A stretch of 64,000 bases of DNA from Viola odorata (GCA_963691705.1 OY829543.1:32387523-32451522); one strand, 5' to 3'. Positions 1 to 12,268 are shown, counted from the first letter of the stretch. Notes: a model not told the origin generated them from the letters alone. Numbers and translations: made by a program.

Positions 1-652
1 GCTCTCTCACTTGCCGGTTGTGGTATTGTGCCATTTTTCTTTTGTAGTGCATAGTTTTCACGAGAGTTTCCTCATGTGTTTCCGGTAGGGCGTCAAGGTT
101 AGCACGTAACCTTTCCTCATTATTTTCTTCTTTGAAATGAGCCACCCGAAGGCTCATCGTTCCGATCTCAACCGGTGTGACAGCTTCTGTTCCGAATGCT
201 AACGCAAACGGGGTCTCTCCAGTGCTGGCCTTGACGGTCATGCGATAGGCCCATAGTACGTATGGCAGTTCGTCTGGCCATTTCTTTTTGGAACCTTCCA
301 GATTTCTTTTGATGCCACTAAGGATGCTGCGGTTGGTTACTTCTGCCTGGCCGTTGGTTTGAGGGTGCGCCATGGAAGAGAACCTTTGTTCGATCTAAAA
401 TTCCGCACATTGATCCCTGAAGAATTGGCTTGTGAACTGTGTTCCATTGTCGCTAACCAGTATACGCGGCACCCCGAATCGCATAATGACTTGGTGTTTG
501 AAAAAATGCCAAATTTTTTCAGTGGTGATGGTGGCTAACGCCTCGGCTTCGGCCCATTTTGTGAAGTAGTCTACCGCCACGACCACGAATTTCAACTGAG
601 ATCTAGCCTTTGGAAACATGCCTAAAATGTCAATGCCCCATTTGGCAAACGG
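1..652 (-). pseudogene. pol: Element A integrase catalytic core (partial)
   Basis: Minus-strand translation gives the DDE core: WGIDILGMFPKARSQ, VAVDYFTKWAEAEA, then RILVSDNGTQFTSQF with the second aspartate. A TAG follows near 395, and the frame then resumes with the HPQTNGQAEV block that holds the catalytic glutamate, and with the conserved WAYRMTVK and TPFALAFGTEAV blocks at 170-270. The C-terminal tail is outside the window. Integrase inserts the cDNA into the host genome; this copy is inactivated by stops. Confidence 0.85.
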
Positions 653-1711
653 TCATGGAGCGATTATTTCTGAAATTTGCACGGCCGGTTTTCGAGGAAT
701 CTTAGCATATTCCTGACATTTCTGATAGGTTTTCACGAAGTTATGGCAATCTCCTCGTATGGTGGGCCAGTAGAATCCCGACCAAAAAACTTGGGCTGCC
801 AGTGTATCGCTGGTGATTTGCATGCCGCATATCCCTTCGTGAATTTCTCGCAACACATGCAAACCTTCTTGTTCCGTTATGCATTTAGCGGCTGGATGGG
901 AGAAGCACCTCCGTATTAACTCTCCATTGTAATATGTACATCGCGCCGCCCGTTTCAGGACTTTCCTTCTTTCCGTAATTTCTTCCGGTAGCCTATCATG
1001 TTTCAGATATTCTACCACTGGGATTCTCCAGTCACTTTCTATTCCCTCCACACAAAACGATGCTTGCTCTTCCATGAAAGAGGGTGTGGATAACTCCCCG
1101 TAGTGCACTTCGTTGGGTATGGAGGCTTTCACGTTGGCTGCCATCTTGGCGAGGCTATCAGCCTCTTCATTATTTTCTCTGGGGATATGTTCAAAGGTGA
1201 CCCGAGTGCCTTTTCTCTGCATCTCCGACAGCTCACGCTTTACTTTGGCCAAGTATTGAATCATGATGGGTTCTTGGGCTTGGGAATTTCCTAGGACTTG
1301 ATCCATTATCAATTTAGAGTCTCCTCGTATTTTTAGGCGCAAGCCGCATTCCTCCTCCGCAACGGTAGAGGCTTCGACGGAGAAGCTGTTTCCAATTTTG
1401 AGTCCTGCCAGCAACGCTTTGTATTCAGCGGCATTGTTGGATAACGGCTGCAAGATTCTGATGGCGTATCGCATTTCCATGCCGTCTGGTCCCACTAGGA
1501 AAATACCTGCACCTACTAGCTCTTGATTTTTTGCTCCGTCCATATGAATAACCCATGAGTCCGCTAACGTTTCCGGGAACGGTAGGCATGAATTTTCTGG
1601 TTCTTCCTCTGACAGGTCTGCCGACGCATCTTTGGTGAATGTGCATTCCGCTATGAAGTCTGCTAACGCTTGGGCTTTAATTGCCGGTCTGGCTTTGTAC
1701 TGCAGCCCGTA
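653..1711 (-). pseudogene. pol: Element A additional RNase H and integrase zinc-binding domain
   Basis: After the stop at 1712 the frame continues through a linker into an archaeal-like RNase H. The acidic set is visible as MDGAKN, the E of AAEYKALLAGL, GDSKLIMD and the D of NNEEADSLAK. A HHCC zinc-binding region follows (HEGICGMQ ... CHNFVKTYQKCQEY), the amino-terminal part of integrase; one cysteine of the usual CPKC pair is a tyrosine here. The stretch stops at a TGA right after IIAP, where the DDE core begins. The tandem RNase H arrangement is diagnostic for Tat elements. Confidence 0.88.
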
Positions 1712-2590
1712 TTATTCGAGCTCGATTGCCCAGATCAACATCCTCCTTGAAGACTCAGGCTTTCTAAAGATTTTTCTTAGCGGCTGATTAGTGACCACAG
1801 TGACAGGGTGGGCTTGGAAGTATCGGTCCATCTTTCGCGTTGCCTGTATTAGGGCAAGCGCTATCTTCTCGATGCGAGCGTATCGCAGCTCAGCATCTTT
1901 CAATATGTGACTCACAAAAAATACATGGCGGTGTACATGCCCTTCACTTCGAACAAGGACGGCGCTGACTACCTCGTCAGCTACTCCCAAGTATAGATAT
2001 AGCTCATCGCCGAACTCAGGCCTCGTTAGCACTAGATCGGATGACAAGTAAGATTTCAGCCCTGCAAACGCATTTTCACATTCCTTTGTCCACCCGAATG
2101 GGGCCTTGTTTCGAATGACCTTGAAAAAAGGCAGGCATCTCTCGCCTTGCTTAGATATGAACCGTCCTAACGCGATGATGCGGCCGGTGAGCTTCTATAT
2201 TTCTTTGACGGTCCGAGGGGATATCATGTCCTGAATGGCCTTTATCTTTGAAGGGTTGGGTTGGATACCCTTCCGGCTGACCACGTAGCCCAAGAATTTA
2301 CCCGTCTGGAATGCGAACATACACTTTGGTGGATTTAGCTTCATTCTGTACTTTTTCATCACATTGAAAACTTCTTCCAAGTCAGCAAGGTGGTCTTTGA
2401 AGCTTCGACTTTTGATTAGGATATCATCCACGTAAGCCTCTACATTTTTCCCGATTTGCTTTTCGAAAACCTTATTCGCCATGCGCTGGAACGTTGCCCC
2501 GACATTCTTCAGCCCGAACGGCATTGCGGTGTAGCAATATGTAGCCCTAGGGGTGATGAAGGCAGTTTTTTCTTCGTCTTCTACGGCCAT
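1712..2590 (-). pseudogene. pol: Element A reverse transcriptase (C-terminal half) and RNase H
   Basis: 2590-2195 carries the RT catalytic YVDDILIKS box, flanked by MPFGLKNVGATFQRM and the FLGYVVSRKGI block. The protein is cut by an in-frame TAG at about 2195. It resumes in the same frame as the connection domain and first RNase H (LYLGVADEVVSAVLV, RYARIEKIALALIQATRKMD, VVTNQPLRKIF) down to a TAA near 1712. The DNA between the two ORFs (2048-2194) reads open and belongs to the same domain. Sequence and order match element B closely. Confidence 0.9.
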
Positions 2591-2596
2591 AGGAAT

Positions 2597-4855
2597 TTAG
2601 TGATACCCGGAGTTGGCATCTAGGGAGCTTAAATAAGCGTATCCAGCAGTTTGGTCGACCAGCTTATCAATTCGAGGAAGGGGATAGCAATCTTTGGGAC
2701 AAGCATTATTTAGATCGGTGAAATCGATGCACATGCGCCAATCTCCGTTAGGCTTTGGAACTAACACCGGGTTAGCTAGCCAGGTTGGGTATTGGACTTC
2801 TCGGATGAACCCCGCCTCCATGAGTTTTAGTAACTCTTTCTCGATAGCTGCTACTTTCCCTGATGAAAAAGCACGTCGTTTCTGCTGAATAGGCTTGGCA
2901 TCAGGGCTAACGTTTAGTCGATGTTCCGCAATTTCTCGCGAGATTCCGGGCATGTCCGCTGGTTTCCATGCGAATTCTCCCTTGCATTTTCTTAACAGCC
3001 GGGTTAGTTGCACGTTCTCTTCGGGGCTCAGTTTCTCACTAACCAAGAGATTCGCTTCACTGTCCCCACCGATAGGCATTGACATCATCTGATCTAGCGG
3101 CTGAGTGCGTTTTTCTTCTTTATCGTCGAAAGGATCGTCTGCCGCGCAAATGTAGCGCTCACAACTCCTTTGAGTCATAAGTGAATAACACTCAGCTGCC
3201 AGTTTCTGGTCTCCTTTGATTGAGACCACGCCGTCCCACGAGGGGTATTTCATCCGCAGGTGTTTTTGGGATATCGCTGCCCCGAAACGATTGAGGAACG
3301 GTCGCCCTAGTATGGCGTTATATGGTAACGTTAGGTCCACGACCAGGAATAATAGCTCTTCAGATCGATTGGAGGTGTCTTCTCGGAAGTACACTGGCAA
3401 GGATGTTATTCCGGCTACCGGAATTGGTACCCCATCAATCCCAACAATTGGCCTCATGCATGGCGCTAGCTCGCCGTTAAGGCGTTTCATCAAGTTGTAT
3501 GCTTCCAACGAAAATAGATTTACCGCGCTCCCGTTGTCGACAAGGGTTCTTCTCACCCCGTGACTTCCAATGACGGGTGTTACTACCAACGCATCGTTAT
3601 GCGGGAAAACAATGCCTTTTTCGCCTTCTTCTGAGAAGGACAATATCATTCTGTCTAAGGCACTGATCTCCTCAATTTTTACCTGTGCGTTCTCTCGCTT
3701 GCGCTTTTCCCTAGGATTGGCCGTTTGTGGCATGGCCTCCTCGAAGTAGGGTGTTCCCCCGGTGATGATATTAATCATAGGCATCTGATCGCTATGAACA
3801 ACGAGAGCTTCTCTATTCTTTCCTAGGGGAATTGCGTTAGCCCCCGTGGTGTGTGAAGGCATTTGCCTCTGATCAGTTGTCATTCCAATTGGGTTGTTCC
3901 TGGCCCCTTCTCTTGCCTTGGTGGCAAATTCTCCAAGGTAGCCCTCTTCGACCAATCGCTCTATGGCCAATTTCAGTTCTCTGCATACATCTGTCGAATG
4001 TCCCTTGACCTTATGGAACCTGCAATACGCGTTTTCCCTTCCCCCCATGATCACTCCTGGCTTCACAGGAGCTGGGTATCGAATGGGAAGATTTCGCTGT
4101 TGGACTATCGCTAGGATTTCCGCCCTTGGGAGTATAAGAGATGGAAGGTCAGGATCATATATCCGGCCCTTTGGCGGATCTGCTTGTTTCCAAGTGGGGG
4201 ACCCTCTGGGTCTTCCTTTCGAGAAATTGCCTCTCTGCAGGTTAGAGGCCTTGGCAGTATGCTCTTTTTGTTGTCCATGATCCTCAGTGGGTGGTGTGTC
4301 AGGGGCGCTGCTATGCGGGGCGTTAGGGGCCAAGTATGGGTTCGTTGGCATGTTTCGGATCCATTCCCTATTTTCCTCCTCTTCCATCCTCGCATAATTA
4401 TGCGCTTTTAGCCTCAACGCATCCAGGGTTAACGGCGGGTCCACCGTTAACGTGTCTCTCAATTTTCCGTATCGACAATTGCGTTTCAGGGCCTCGACCG
4501 CAAAATCAATAGTGACCCCTGGCGTTAGGGATATTTCAAGATCAAATCGACCTAAAAAGTCGTTCAATGATTCCTGCGGTTTTCGATGAATATCGAATAG
4601 TGCAGCTGCTGACTTCCTGATAGGAATAGCTGTGCTAAACCGACTTTTGAATTTTTCTTCCAGTTGAGAAAAATTATCAATAGACCCGGCCGGGAGTCCC
4701 TCAAACCAAAGACGTGCCACTCCTGACAGCGTCATTACGAAGATCTGACATAATGCAGCATCACTGCGGGTTTGGAATTGCACAAAGTCTTTCACCTTAT
4801 TTAGGTGAGAAATGGGATCTTTCGTGCCATCATATGATTCTGTAGGGAGCTTCAC
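2597..4855 (-). pseudogene. gag-pol: Element A Gag core, protease and start of reverse transcriptase
   Basis: This 752-residue open stretch begins with the Gag core (KDPISHLNKVKDFVQF, WFEGLP), then a zinc knuckle of the C-x2-H-x4-H-x4-C type (YCRFHKVKGHSTDVC) about 270 residues in. The aspartic protease follows with active-site VDNGSAVN, then LGRPFLNRF. The RT amino end carries the ELLKLMEAGFIREV and MCIDFTDLNNACPKD blocks. Gag and pol are one frame here, as in B. The stretch ends at an in-frame TAA just after the SGYH block; the RT continues immediately beyond it, so the break is a single stop rather than a domain boundary. Confidence 0.9.
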
Positions 4856-5670
4856 ATGCCGATGGACCCGGTGGTGCCTGACACGGTAACTGAACGGATG
4901 GCCAGCGTTAACATCAGGGACCCCACGAGGCTGATGCGGGTGTGGAATTTCAACGTCATATCTGGGATTCTGAGGGTCATATTCTTGATGCCGCCAGGGA
5001 GATCGGCTGCGGCTTCTTGGAGATTAGCAGCTCGTCGGCCTCTGCTGCTAGATCTCTCACTGTATCTAGGAGATTGTTCTCGGAATATCTCCCCTCGCCG
5101 ATCATCCCAGTGTTCTCTGTACTCATCACGTCGGTGGGCTGCCTCAGGGATAGGGATTTCTCCCCTGTATTGTCCAGAATGTTCAACAGGTCTACGCGTG
5201 AGCGGCAGGACATTTATGGGGGCCGATGAGAAAGGTAAGGAGGACGGGAGTCCCCTAGATTGTCGGGGCGATAATGGTCGTTCGTTGACAATGGACGGAG
5301 TGAAAACTACTTGGGAGGACACACCAGGTCTCGAGGCATGAGGAGTAAATCCAGCAGCCATCTCTGTCAACTGATCCAATTGAGCTTGGAGAGCTGCTAA
5401 TGAGCTTGCGAAAGGGTTGTTTGCTACGCCTATCGCGGATCTACTTGCTTGGGGGGTAGAATGACTGGTTCCTGCTATGTGGGAAAAAGGGGAACAAATC
5501 TGGAAGGTAATTTCTTCCGTACTTTGCCCAGGAGGAGGATCTGATTCTCCCACAGTGACATCTTGCACTGGGGTGGAGATATCAGAGGTAGCGAAAGCAA
5601 AAAGTCATCGGCGGGTGTTGTAGGGGATGTTGGAGGATTGGGACAGCGCGGGATCTGACTCCGATGCCAT
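4852..5670 (-). pseudogene. gag: Element A gag, N-terminal part (frameshifted)
   Basis: The Gag start region shares an amino-terminal pattern with element B: serine-rich leader, then a leucine/arginine stretch around a conserved VFTPSIV-type motif. The ATG at 5670 is preferred because the frame upstream of it has only GTG. The frame serving this part and the frame of the next segment (from 4855) differ, and an overlapping ORF at 4977-5213 shows where a shift occurred. An Arg/Ser-rich tract near 5030-5110 precedes the Gag core, as in B. Gag assembles the cytoplasmic particle in which reverse transcription takes place; this copy could not make the full protein. Confidence 0.7.
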
Positions 5671-5735
5671 AACCCTTCTAGCTTCGGGGAGGAAGGAGCT
5701 TGGTTATTATGGATGCTCACTTAATAGAACCAACA

Positions 5736-5753
5736 CTCTCAACGAGAGCACCA
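5736..5753 (-). other. Primer-binding site of element A
   Basis: On the minus strand the sequence three bases inside the LTR reads TGGTGCTCTCGTTGAGAG, beginning with the TGG that pairs with a tRNA CCA end. Element B has TGGTGCTTTCATTGAGAG at the same place. I cannot assign the primer tRNA from memory. Confidence 0.75.
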
Positions 5754-5756
5754 ATT

Positions 5757-6210
5757 TGATAAAGATTGATAGGATTTGTACCCGGGGTAGGAATAATCTT
5801 GGGGATCTTCACCTCTGAGGGGGTGGTCCTTTGCCGCTGATACACCTGCAAGGCGCCGGAGGGGGTCCCCGGCGCAGGTACTCCGACGATCAAATCAGTA
5901 TAAGTAGCGAAATATGAAGTGTAAGTAGGAGTAAGAGTGAGAGAGTAGAGAGAGAGTCCCCTCCCCCTCCCTTTTTACCTAGGGGGGGGGGGTATTTATA
6001 GGGAATGTAGTGGGGCGTTAGGGGTGCTAACGTTTGTGGCGTACCGGGGTGGGAATAAGCGCCATACCGTGTTGGATGGGGGCCCCCCGCTGACGTCGAC
6101 CACCCCCGGTAGCAGGACGAGCAGGAGGCCAGGCAGGCCCTACTGTAGCTGAAGATGACGTACCCCCTGTCCGAACTAAAATGCCCTGGGGGGTATATTA
6201 ATTGTTATCA
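5757..6210 (-). repeat. 5' LTR of element A
   Basis: 454 bp bounded by TG (5757) and CA (6210). Read on the minus strand it begins TGATAACAAT, as do the LTRs of element B, and it ends TTATCA just before the primer-binding site. A minus-strand TATA box TATAAATA lies at 5993-6000, next to an 11-bp G run at 5982-5992. The partner 3' LTR lies outside the window. Confidence 0.9.
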
Positions 6211-6431
6211 CACAAGGTTAAGTTTTTCAACATACAGTAGTTTGGCTGTAAATTTTATGATGTTCAGGTTTATCTAAATGGAGTATATGATGTTGTTTTG
6301 TTAATGATAGGACCCAATCAGGGAAGAAGAGAGCTCTGTCATGAGGACAGAGTTACAACCTATAATATGATTTTTGAAAGAAGTGTTAATGGAAAGCTGA
6401 AGAAGACGACAACAAGGGAGGTTGCTGTTAT
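6211..6431 (+). pseudogene. Mariner-like transposase, N-terminal exon fragment
   Basis: From a good splice acceptor (TGTTCAG at 6261-6267) the frame stays open to 6431, ending ...KLKKTTTREVAV. The reading frame then continues directly at 49176 (IFNVHIRSIQRFWKRG) if element D and one copy of its GTTAT duplication are ignored. This segment matches the conserved amino-terminal region of plant mariner-like (DD39D) transposases that precedes the helix-turn-helix. The first exon and the 5' terminal inverted repeat must lie left of the window, beyond element A. Confidence 0.8.
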
Positions 6432-7694
6432 TGACTCACCGCCGAAACGGGTCAAAAATAATAATAATTCCTGATGCCTAGATGCACAAACTAATTTGCG
6501 TATCATGGCAACAGGGCCGATCCACGTGGAGACTGAAGTATGAAATCTTTCCCTAAGCGTATGATGGAATGAAATGCACGAACTGTAACATGAAGGGGGG
6601 GGGGGGGGTTATTGGTCAAACAAGTCGACCAAAGATGTCGAGGGCACGATAGCTAACAAGAACGTAAATAATAAATCGAAGGAATTAACAAGCATAAAAC
6701 AAAACAGATAAGGAGTAAATGAGTTAAAATCAGGTAAAGAGGAATCTTAGCAAGGGAATTTTTTCGGGTTGCGTCGAGGTCTCGTTAGTCATCGACGCAT
6801 AGATAGTCTATTCTCACATTATAGACATGCTATAGAGGCCAGGTACGTTTAGGTCTCCTACTTTCCTCGTAAGAGAAGCTACCCCCCATTTTCACTGTTA
6901 ATAAGGCAGCCTTGATGTTGTGCCGTCCTCCTAGGCATGAAGCGGGGAGGCAATACTCACAACGCCCATGAAGATAAGGAAAGACATATCTAGGGCTAAA
7001 TGCCTCTCAGTTTATCAGGCTCGCGATACCACCCTAATCACTTACTGGCCCTAGACAGAATAGACCAAGTTAATGACAATCCATCTAGTGTCTACTCTAT
7101 TCTAAGGCTTCACGTTAGTTATAACCAAAGAAATGATGAAGATCTAAGATAGTAAATTAAAAGGTGATCAAGCTTCTAACAAAACCATATAGATCTAACA
7201 TTAAAATGACAAGCGAGCAAAATGACAAGAGAATATATTAAACACAATTTGGTCTCGTGACTATCCTCATGCAACCCTTAAAATACCCTTGCTAAGCTTA
7301 CGAACTTAGCCACACGTATTAATCAATAACAAGATAGATTTAATCATAAGCATAAGAGAAAAGAAATACGAAATAAAGAGAAATGCAATATTAAGAAATA
7401 CCGGTCGGAGCTAAAGCTCCAGTTTGAAGAGTATTGCCGGCGACAGCTACAAGGAAATGAGAGTGACAAATCCCAAGAAGACTAAAGAGGAAGGTGAGCG
7501 GCTGCTCCCAAAAATGATTCTTTGACCTAATAATGAGTGATGCCCTAAAAACCCTAAAACTAATGTTTAAATACCCTCACAACATACTAGAAGACAAAAG
7601 ACAACTAGGAGGAGGGGAGAACGCCCTAAAGGAATATTCCTAGCGTAGCCAAAAAGGGATTTGGGAGGAATCCCGCGAGAATCTTGCTGCGCGC

Positions 7695-9297
7695 TGATGG
7701 GTGCTTGTCGAGGGTACGATCAAATAATTACAACTTATCACATGCAACAAAAAGATTGAAGACAGTGGCAAGAGGTTTGATCCACAGAGAATGGTGAAGA
7801 CATACACTAGACAAGGCCAGATATAAAGTAAAACAATAAAAGAAATAATGGTGGGGGGGGGGGGGGGTAGGGGGTGGGGTTTGGTTGGTTAATCTAGTTA
7901 ACCAAGATAGAGATAGATGCTAACAAGACAATTAATAAAAATAGAAATCAAGGGCACGACATGCAAACAGAAATCAAGGGCAAGTTATGCAAACATAAAT
8001 CAAATAAAGAAATAAAGTCAGAAGAGAAGAAATTTTAGCAAAGGACATTCTTGGGTTACATCGAGGGCATGATAATCATCAGTGCAGAAATATTCTATTC
8101 TCGTGCCACAGACCTGTTTTAGGGGCCTAGTTTCCACTCAACACCCCCTACTTACATTCTTAGATAGAAGCTACCCCCCGTTTCCACATATGAGGTAGCC
8201 TTGACGTTTCGTCGTCCTCCCATGCACGAATGCGGGGAGGCAATACTCAAAACGCCCATGAAGTGGAGGCAAGACAGATCTAGGGTGTGACGTCTCAGTG
8301 TGTCAAGCTCGCGTCACATACCCTAAACGACCATTTACCCCTAGACGAAAGACCTCTCGCGATGTCCCCACTAGGTGTCTACTTTAACCCAAGGCTTCAC
8401 GTCAGTTATAACTAAGAGAATGATAGTAATCATCTAGGATTAGTTACTAGTTCGCCAAACAACTAATCTTGCCCTAGACGAATTAATAAGAAACCGACAA
8501 ACAATCAAATACAATAATAAGGATATATTAAACACGTTTAGGCCTCTTAACTGCCCATGCAAGCCTAAAAATACCTCTGCTAAGAAGGGAGAATCTAGCT
8601 ACTCATACCACAAAACAAATAAACAAAATAGGAAAAGAAAGATTGCATAAAAGAAGAAGAACAAGAAGAAGAAAACTAATAAATGTTACCGGCCGGAGCA
8701 AAGCTCCAGTTAAATACAGTGGCTGCTGGATGAAGAGGTCTTAGCCACCACTTAAAAGGGGGAGGAGAGAAAAGAAGGCGGCTCCCAAAAGAAGAAAGTG
8801 GAAAAATATTTACAAGATGTCTAAAACCCTAAAAACTAGAGGTTTATATTGTGTTCAGCCCACAAGAGGACAAAATCCAGCTAAGGGACTACAAAATGAC
8901 AAATTCCAACTAAGGGGAGAGAGTGACATCACATGGAGCGTGCTAGAATATTCTAGAATCTTCTAGATGTGCATGGAATCTTCTAGAAATGCAAGGAATC
9001 CCGTGCGAATCTTCGTAGATTCTTTTTTTTGGCTTTCGATCTTGATCTGATATGGATGCCTCACGGGCACGAGACTGCTCATTGGTCTGGTTAACATCGA
9101 GGGCATGATGACGCTCCAATCTTCTAGGCCTTGAAGCTTGAAATCTCAAGAATTCCTTCAAAAATGCATCTTTTCGCTCTTTTTCTCCTTTTGGCGTTGA
9201 TCTGCAATAAAGATGAAAATAAAGGTCAATTAGCAGAATCATGTCCCCAAAAAGGCTAAAATAAAGGATAAAATTATGCCCAAGAAACATGCTATTA
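7695..9297 (-). repeat. 3' LTR of element E
   Basis: 1,603 bp, starting TGATGGGTGC and ending GCTATTA (the partner ends GTTATCA, so the terminal CA has decayed). It contains a 15-bp G run at 7853-7867. A region around 8100-8260 (AAGCTACCCCCCGTTTCC and following) is also shared with the D LTR, showing common ancestry of the D and E families. Confidence 0.93.
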
Positions 9298-9312
9298 AAC
9301 ATCCCCACACTT
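9298..9312 (-). other. Polypurine tract of element E
   Basis: Minus-strand AAGTGTGGGGATGTT directly abuts the 3' LTR. The same purine-rich signal adjoins D's 3' LTR at 14177-14190, and a variant adjoins C's 3' LTR at 42700-42714. Confidence 0.8.
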
Positions 9313-11114
9313 AGGCAATGCTCGCCCTCGAGCATTAACAAAATTGAAAACTACCTCATGCTATGACATACATCTCCAACCCCTTAATACATAGAATAGA
9401 CAACTCATTTGACAAGTTGTACCCAACCAAAACATATCCTGCCCTAGAAAAACACCTGCACCATGTTAATAGGATAACGACCCTATTAATCAAACTTTCT
9501 CAGACTAAGCCTATTCACTAGTAGTCCTCACCTAGATATGTGTTTGCACTCACGCTCGCAATAAAATATGTGTTTAGGCTAATCACTCAAAAATGCAAAT
9601 AACACAACACAAGGCAGAGTTTGCACATCAATCCGAGTACGGTAGTACACATGCAAGGGCAATCTAGCGATCAGAGATAATTTGCAAAAAGAAAAAAAGG
9701 AAAAAGAAAAAGAGCAATAAGGGGTAGGGGAAGGTATGAAGGAAAAGAAAATAAAACAGAAATAAAAGGAGAAAAGAGAAGGAAAAGAAAAACAAAGGAG
9801 TGGGTACGAAGGAGAAAAGAAAAGAGAAACGGAGAATAAAATAGAGGGAAAAAATGAAGAAAAGAAAAGAAAAGAAAAGAAGAGGGAAGAGAAGATAAAT
9901 CTGGAGGTGGAGGATTCCTTGGCTAGAAGGAAGGCGAATCGGTGAGCAACACTCGCTGGAGAGGGCATGAAAGCGAGGGCTAGACAATGGCTTTGGCGTT
10001 CTTCTGTGGAGGAGATCTTTGTCTGCGTCGAGGGCACGAAATGATTGCCTTTTTACTTCTCTTGCTTTCTGTACCTGTTTTGCTTTTATTCGAATTCAAT
10101 TTGATTTTTTTTTCCGAAATATCTAGCAAGCAGGCACAAATCTTTCTTCCTTTGCTCGCTCTTTGGATAGGAGCTGGAGCTGGCAATTCTTCACATTTCT
10201 TTGAGCGATTGACTTCGAGGGCTTGATACTTGATTTTACTTCCCCACACTTAAGCTTTGTTATGGTGAGGAGGTAATCTGACGTTGTTGTCCTGCCCAAG
10301 ATTCCTAATTTCCACAGTTGCTCTATCGTGCCCTTGATCTTTGTTTTTCTCCCCACACTTATTTTCTTCGATGTCTAGCCCCTGCCTTTCGAATGAAGAG
10401 TGTTACTCACCTACCAAGGAAAGATCAAAGAAAAGGCTCAAGTGGTTAGAAGAGAGAATAAGGGTATCGAGGGCATGAAAATGGAAAGAAAATGGAGAAA
10501 GAAGAAAGTAGAAAAATAAAAAGAAAAGAAAGAAAAATTGCAAAGTCTCTTCGTCGTTTCATTGCTTTCCCCTATCTAATGGTGCCTATACCCAGGGATA
10601 TTATGCAAACCTAGCCAGTGCCTAGTCAAGCATTAAATCACACATGAATAAAAAGGCATGAAGCTCAATGTGCTCACAGGGTACAAATTGCAACTACTGG
10701 TGTCTAGGGCATGACTGGTCATAAGGGCAAGTAGGTCAAGATGTGCATGGCAGGGCATAGATGCAATGAATGCAAGTTTCTTCCATGCATCAGAAGTCAA
10801 AAATGCATGTCCATTATGAGGGTTTAAAAACTGGGCAGTGGCAAAATTCCTAGCAAAGTCTAAAAATAAAATCCGATTTTTTTGAAAAAAACATGCAATC
10901 ATGTAACAAGCGGAAAATTAAACATGCAAACAAACACACAAATAAATCCCTCCCCACACTTAGGTAGCGTATTGTCCTCAATGCGAGAAGGGAATACACA
11001 AGAAAGTTCTAAAAAATAAAGAGTGAAGCAGAAATAAAAAGGGGAAGGAACGTGAGTTGCCTCCTACGAAGCGCCTCTGTTATCATCGAGGGCACGACGT
11101 TGGCTATTCGAACT
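9313..11114 (-). other. Element E 3' non-coding region
   Basis: No supportable gene. 9660-9900 is a purine-rich plus-strand tract that gives long but compositionally trivial Phe/Ser-rich minus-strand ORFs. 10940-11055 contains the conserved block around CCACACTTAGG and ATTGTCCTCAATGCGAG that also occurs in D (15805-15850) and, as its complement, in C (41590-41630). Several exact copies of the word TCGAGGGCAYGA lie here (10028, 10467, 11086). Confidence 0.6.
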
Positions 11115-12244
11115 TCAACCAATCCTACTAAATGCTTTCCATCCTCTTAGTTTGATGTAAATTATCGCATGAAGTGGATGATCCAGTAGCAAAGCATCCT
11201 GCAGGCAACCATAATATGATTCAAATGTTAATTTGGGTTCCCGCAAAATAAAGAGGAAAAAATTGTTATGAGTGAAAGGTGATTCAAGAAAAGGATCAAT
11301 ATAATAAGAAAGTTTAGAAATCTCCCTGGCACACATAATGACTTTAAAGCTCAAGTCCTTGATTATCTCTTCCTCAATCTATCTTAAATCCTCCTTCTCA
11401 ATCTCCCCCGGCTTGAATTTTGTGTCAAGGGTACGACACTCGTCGTAAAAATCTGGTAGATTTGCCTCGCTCAATATTATGACTGCATTGGCCTTGAACT
11501 CTATGTTGGCTCCTGACTTTGAAAGAAGACATCCTGGACCCTCCAAGTTTAGCTCATTCGTGGGCATAAAAAGGTCTTCTAACCCATAAGAGTCATCATC
11601 TTGGTCATGACGCTCAGACGACAACTCCCATAGAATAGCGGTTGATAAATTCTCTTCACTTAAATAGTCATCACTATCCAAGTGCTGCAAATGTTGTTCT
11701 ATGAGGGTGATAGGGTGACTCATGGCGTGACTGGGCAGAAGTGTTGGAGCTAAATTTTTTGGTCCAGGTGCAGGGGTAACATCTAGGGCAAGATGGGTAG
11801 GTTCAGGTGATCCAGCGTCGGGGGCAAGATGTTCAGGTAGGCATGCAAAGTTTGCTTCAATGGCCTCTTGGCGCCTCTGCTCCTTAATCTCCTTCAAGGT
11901 CTCTTGAGCTTAATTCATCAAATCAACTAATGCATCTAGTTGTCTCTACATATAAGCTCCTGCAAGTCTAATTGCATCTCCTCAAGTTGGCTCTTCATGA
12001 TAGCTATTGCATCCTGATTTTCTTGAAACAACCCTTGGTCATGTGGAGGTGGATAATATTGATAGCTAGGTTCGACTTCCACTCCATAGTTGAAATTTTC
12101 TTGATTCCACCACAGGGGGGTAAGAGTAAAACACTGAGGAAAAGAGGGTGAGTGAGAATAAGAATTAAAATAAGACATTGAAGAAAGAAATAAATAAAAA
12201 AAATATAAAAAAAATCTGGAACTGTCTAGGGCACGACCTAACAC
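11115..12244 (-). pseudogene. Unrecognised protein of element E (interrupted)
   Basis: Three minus-strand segments follow the PBS in order. 12244-11936 contains a start at MSYFNSYSHSPSF and is rich in aromatic residues, ending in an acidic helix. 11897-11379 is Pro/Asp/Glu-rich with SEANLPDFYDECRTLD near its end. 11354-11115 contains MCAREISKLSYYIDPFLE and LRGWKAF. The second and third are in one frame, separated by a single TAG (about 11379-11381). The first is separated from the second by several stops, so an intron or a decayed linker is possible. I do not recognise the protein. It occupies the gag position but lacks Gag, protease or RT motifs. The structured third segment looks like genuine protein sequence, not random ORF. 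Confidence 0.5.
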
Positions 12245-12248
12245 TATT

Positions 12249-12265
12249 CCCCGACAACGGCGCCA
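12249..12265 (-). other. Primer-binding site of element E
   Basis: Minus strand TGGCGCCGTTGTCGGGG, three bases inside the LTR. It is the tRNA-Asp-type PBS shared by Athila elements (C has TGGCGCCGTTGCCGGGGA). Confidence 0.85.
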
Positions 12266-12268
12266 ATT

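Larger units (their letters stand above)
1..6210 (-). mobile_element. Element A: Tat-lineage Ty3/gypsy retrotransposon, 3' end outside window
   Basis: On the minus strand the order is LTR (5757-6210), primer-binding site, gag, protease, reverse transcriptase, RNase H, a second RNase H and integrase, running off the left edge. The second RNase H between the RT-RNase H block and integrase is the hallmark of the plant Tat lineage (established knowledge). It closely resembles element B (22389-32878) at protein level, but the LTRs are clearly different, so the two are relatives rather than copies of one subfamily. The reading frames are broken by stops and frameshifts, so the copy is defective. 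The base following its right end (6211) is MLE sequence, so A is probably inserted in the same mariner-like element as D; the left flank is not visible, so no TSD can be tested. Confidence 0.93.

Noticed and set aside
9579..10037. Minus-strand ORF of 152 codons
   Set aside because: Phe/Ser/Leu-rich translation of a simple purine tract; no domain; the homologous stretch in D is not open.
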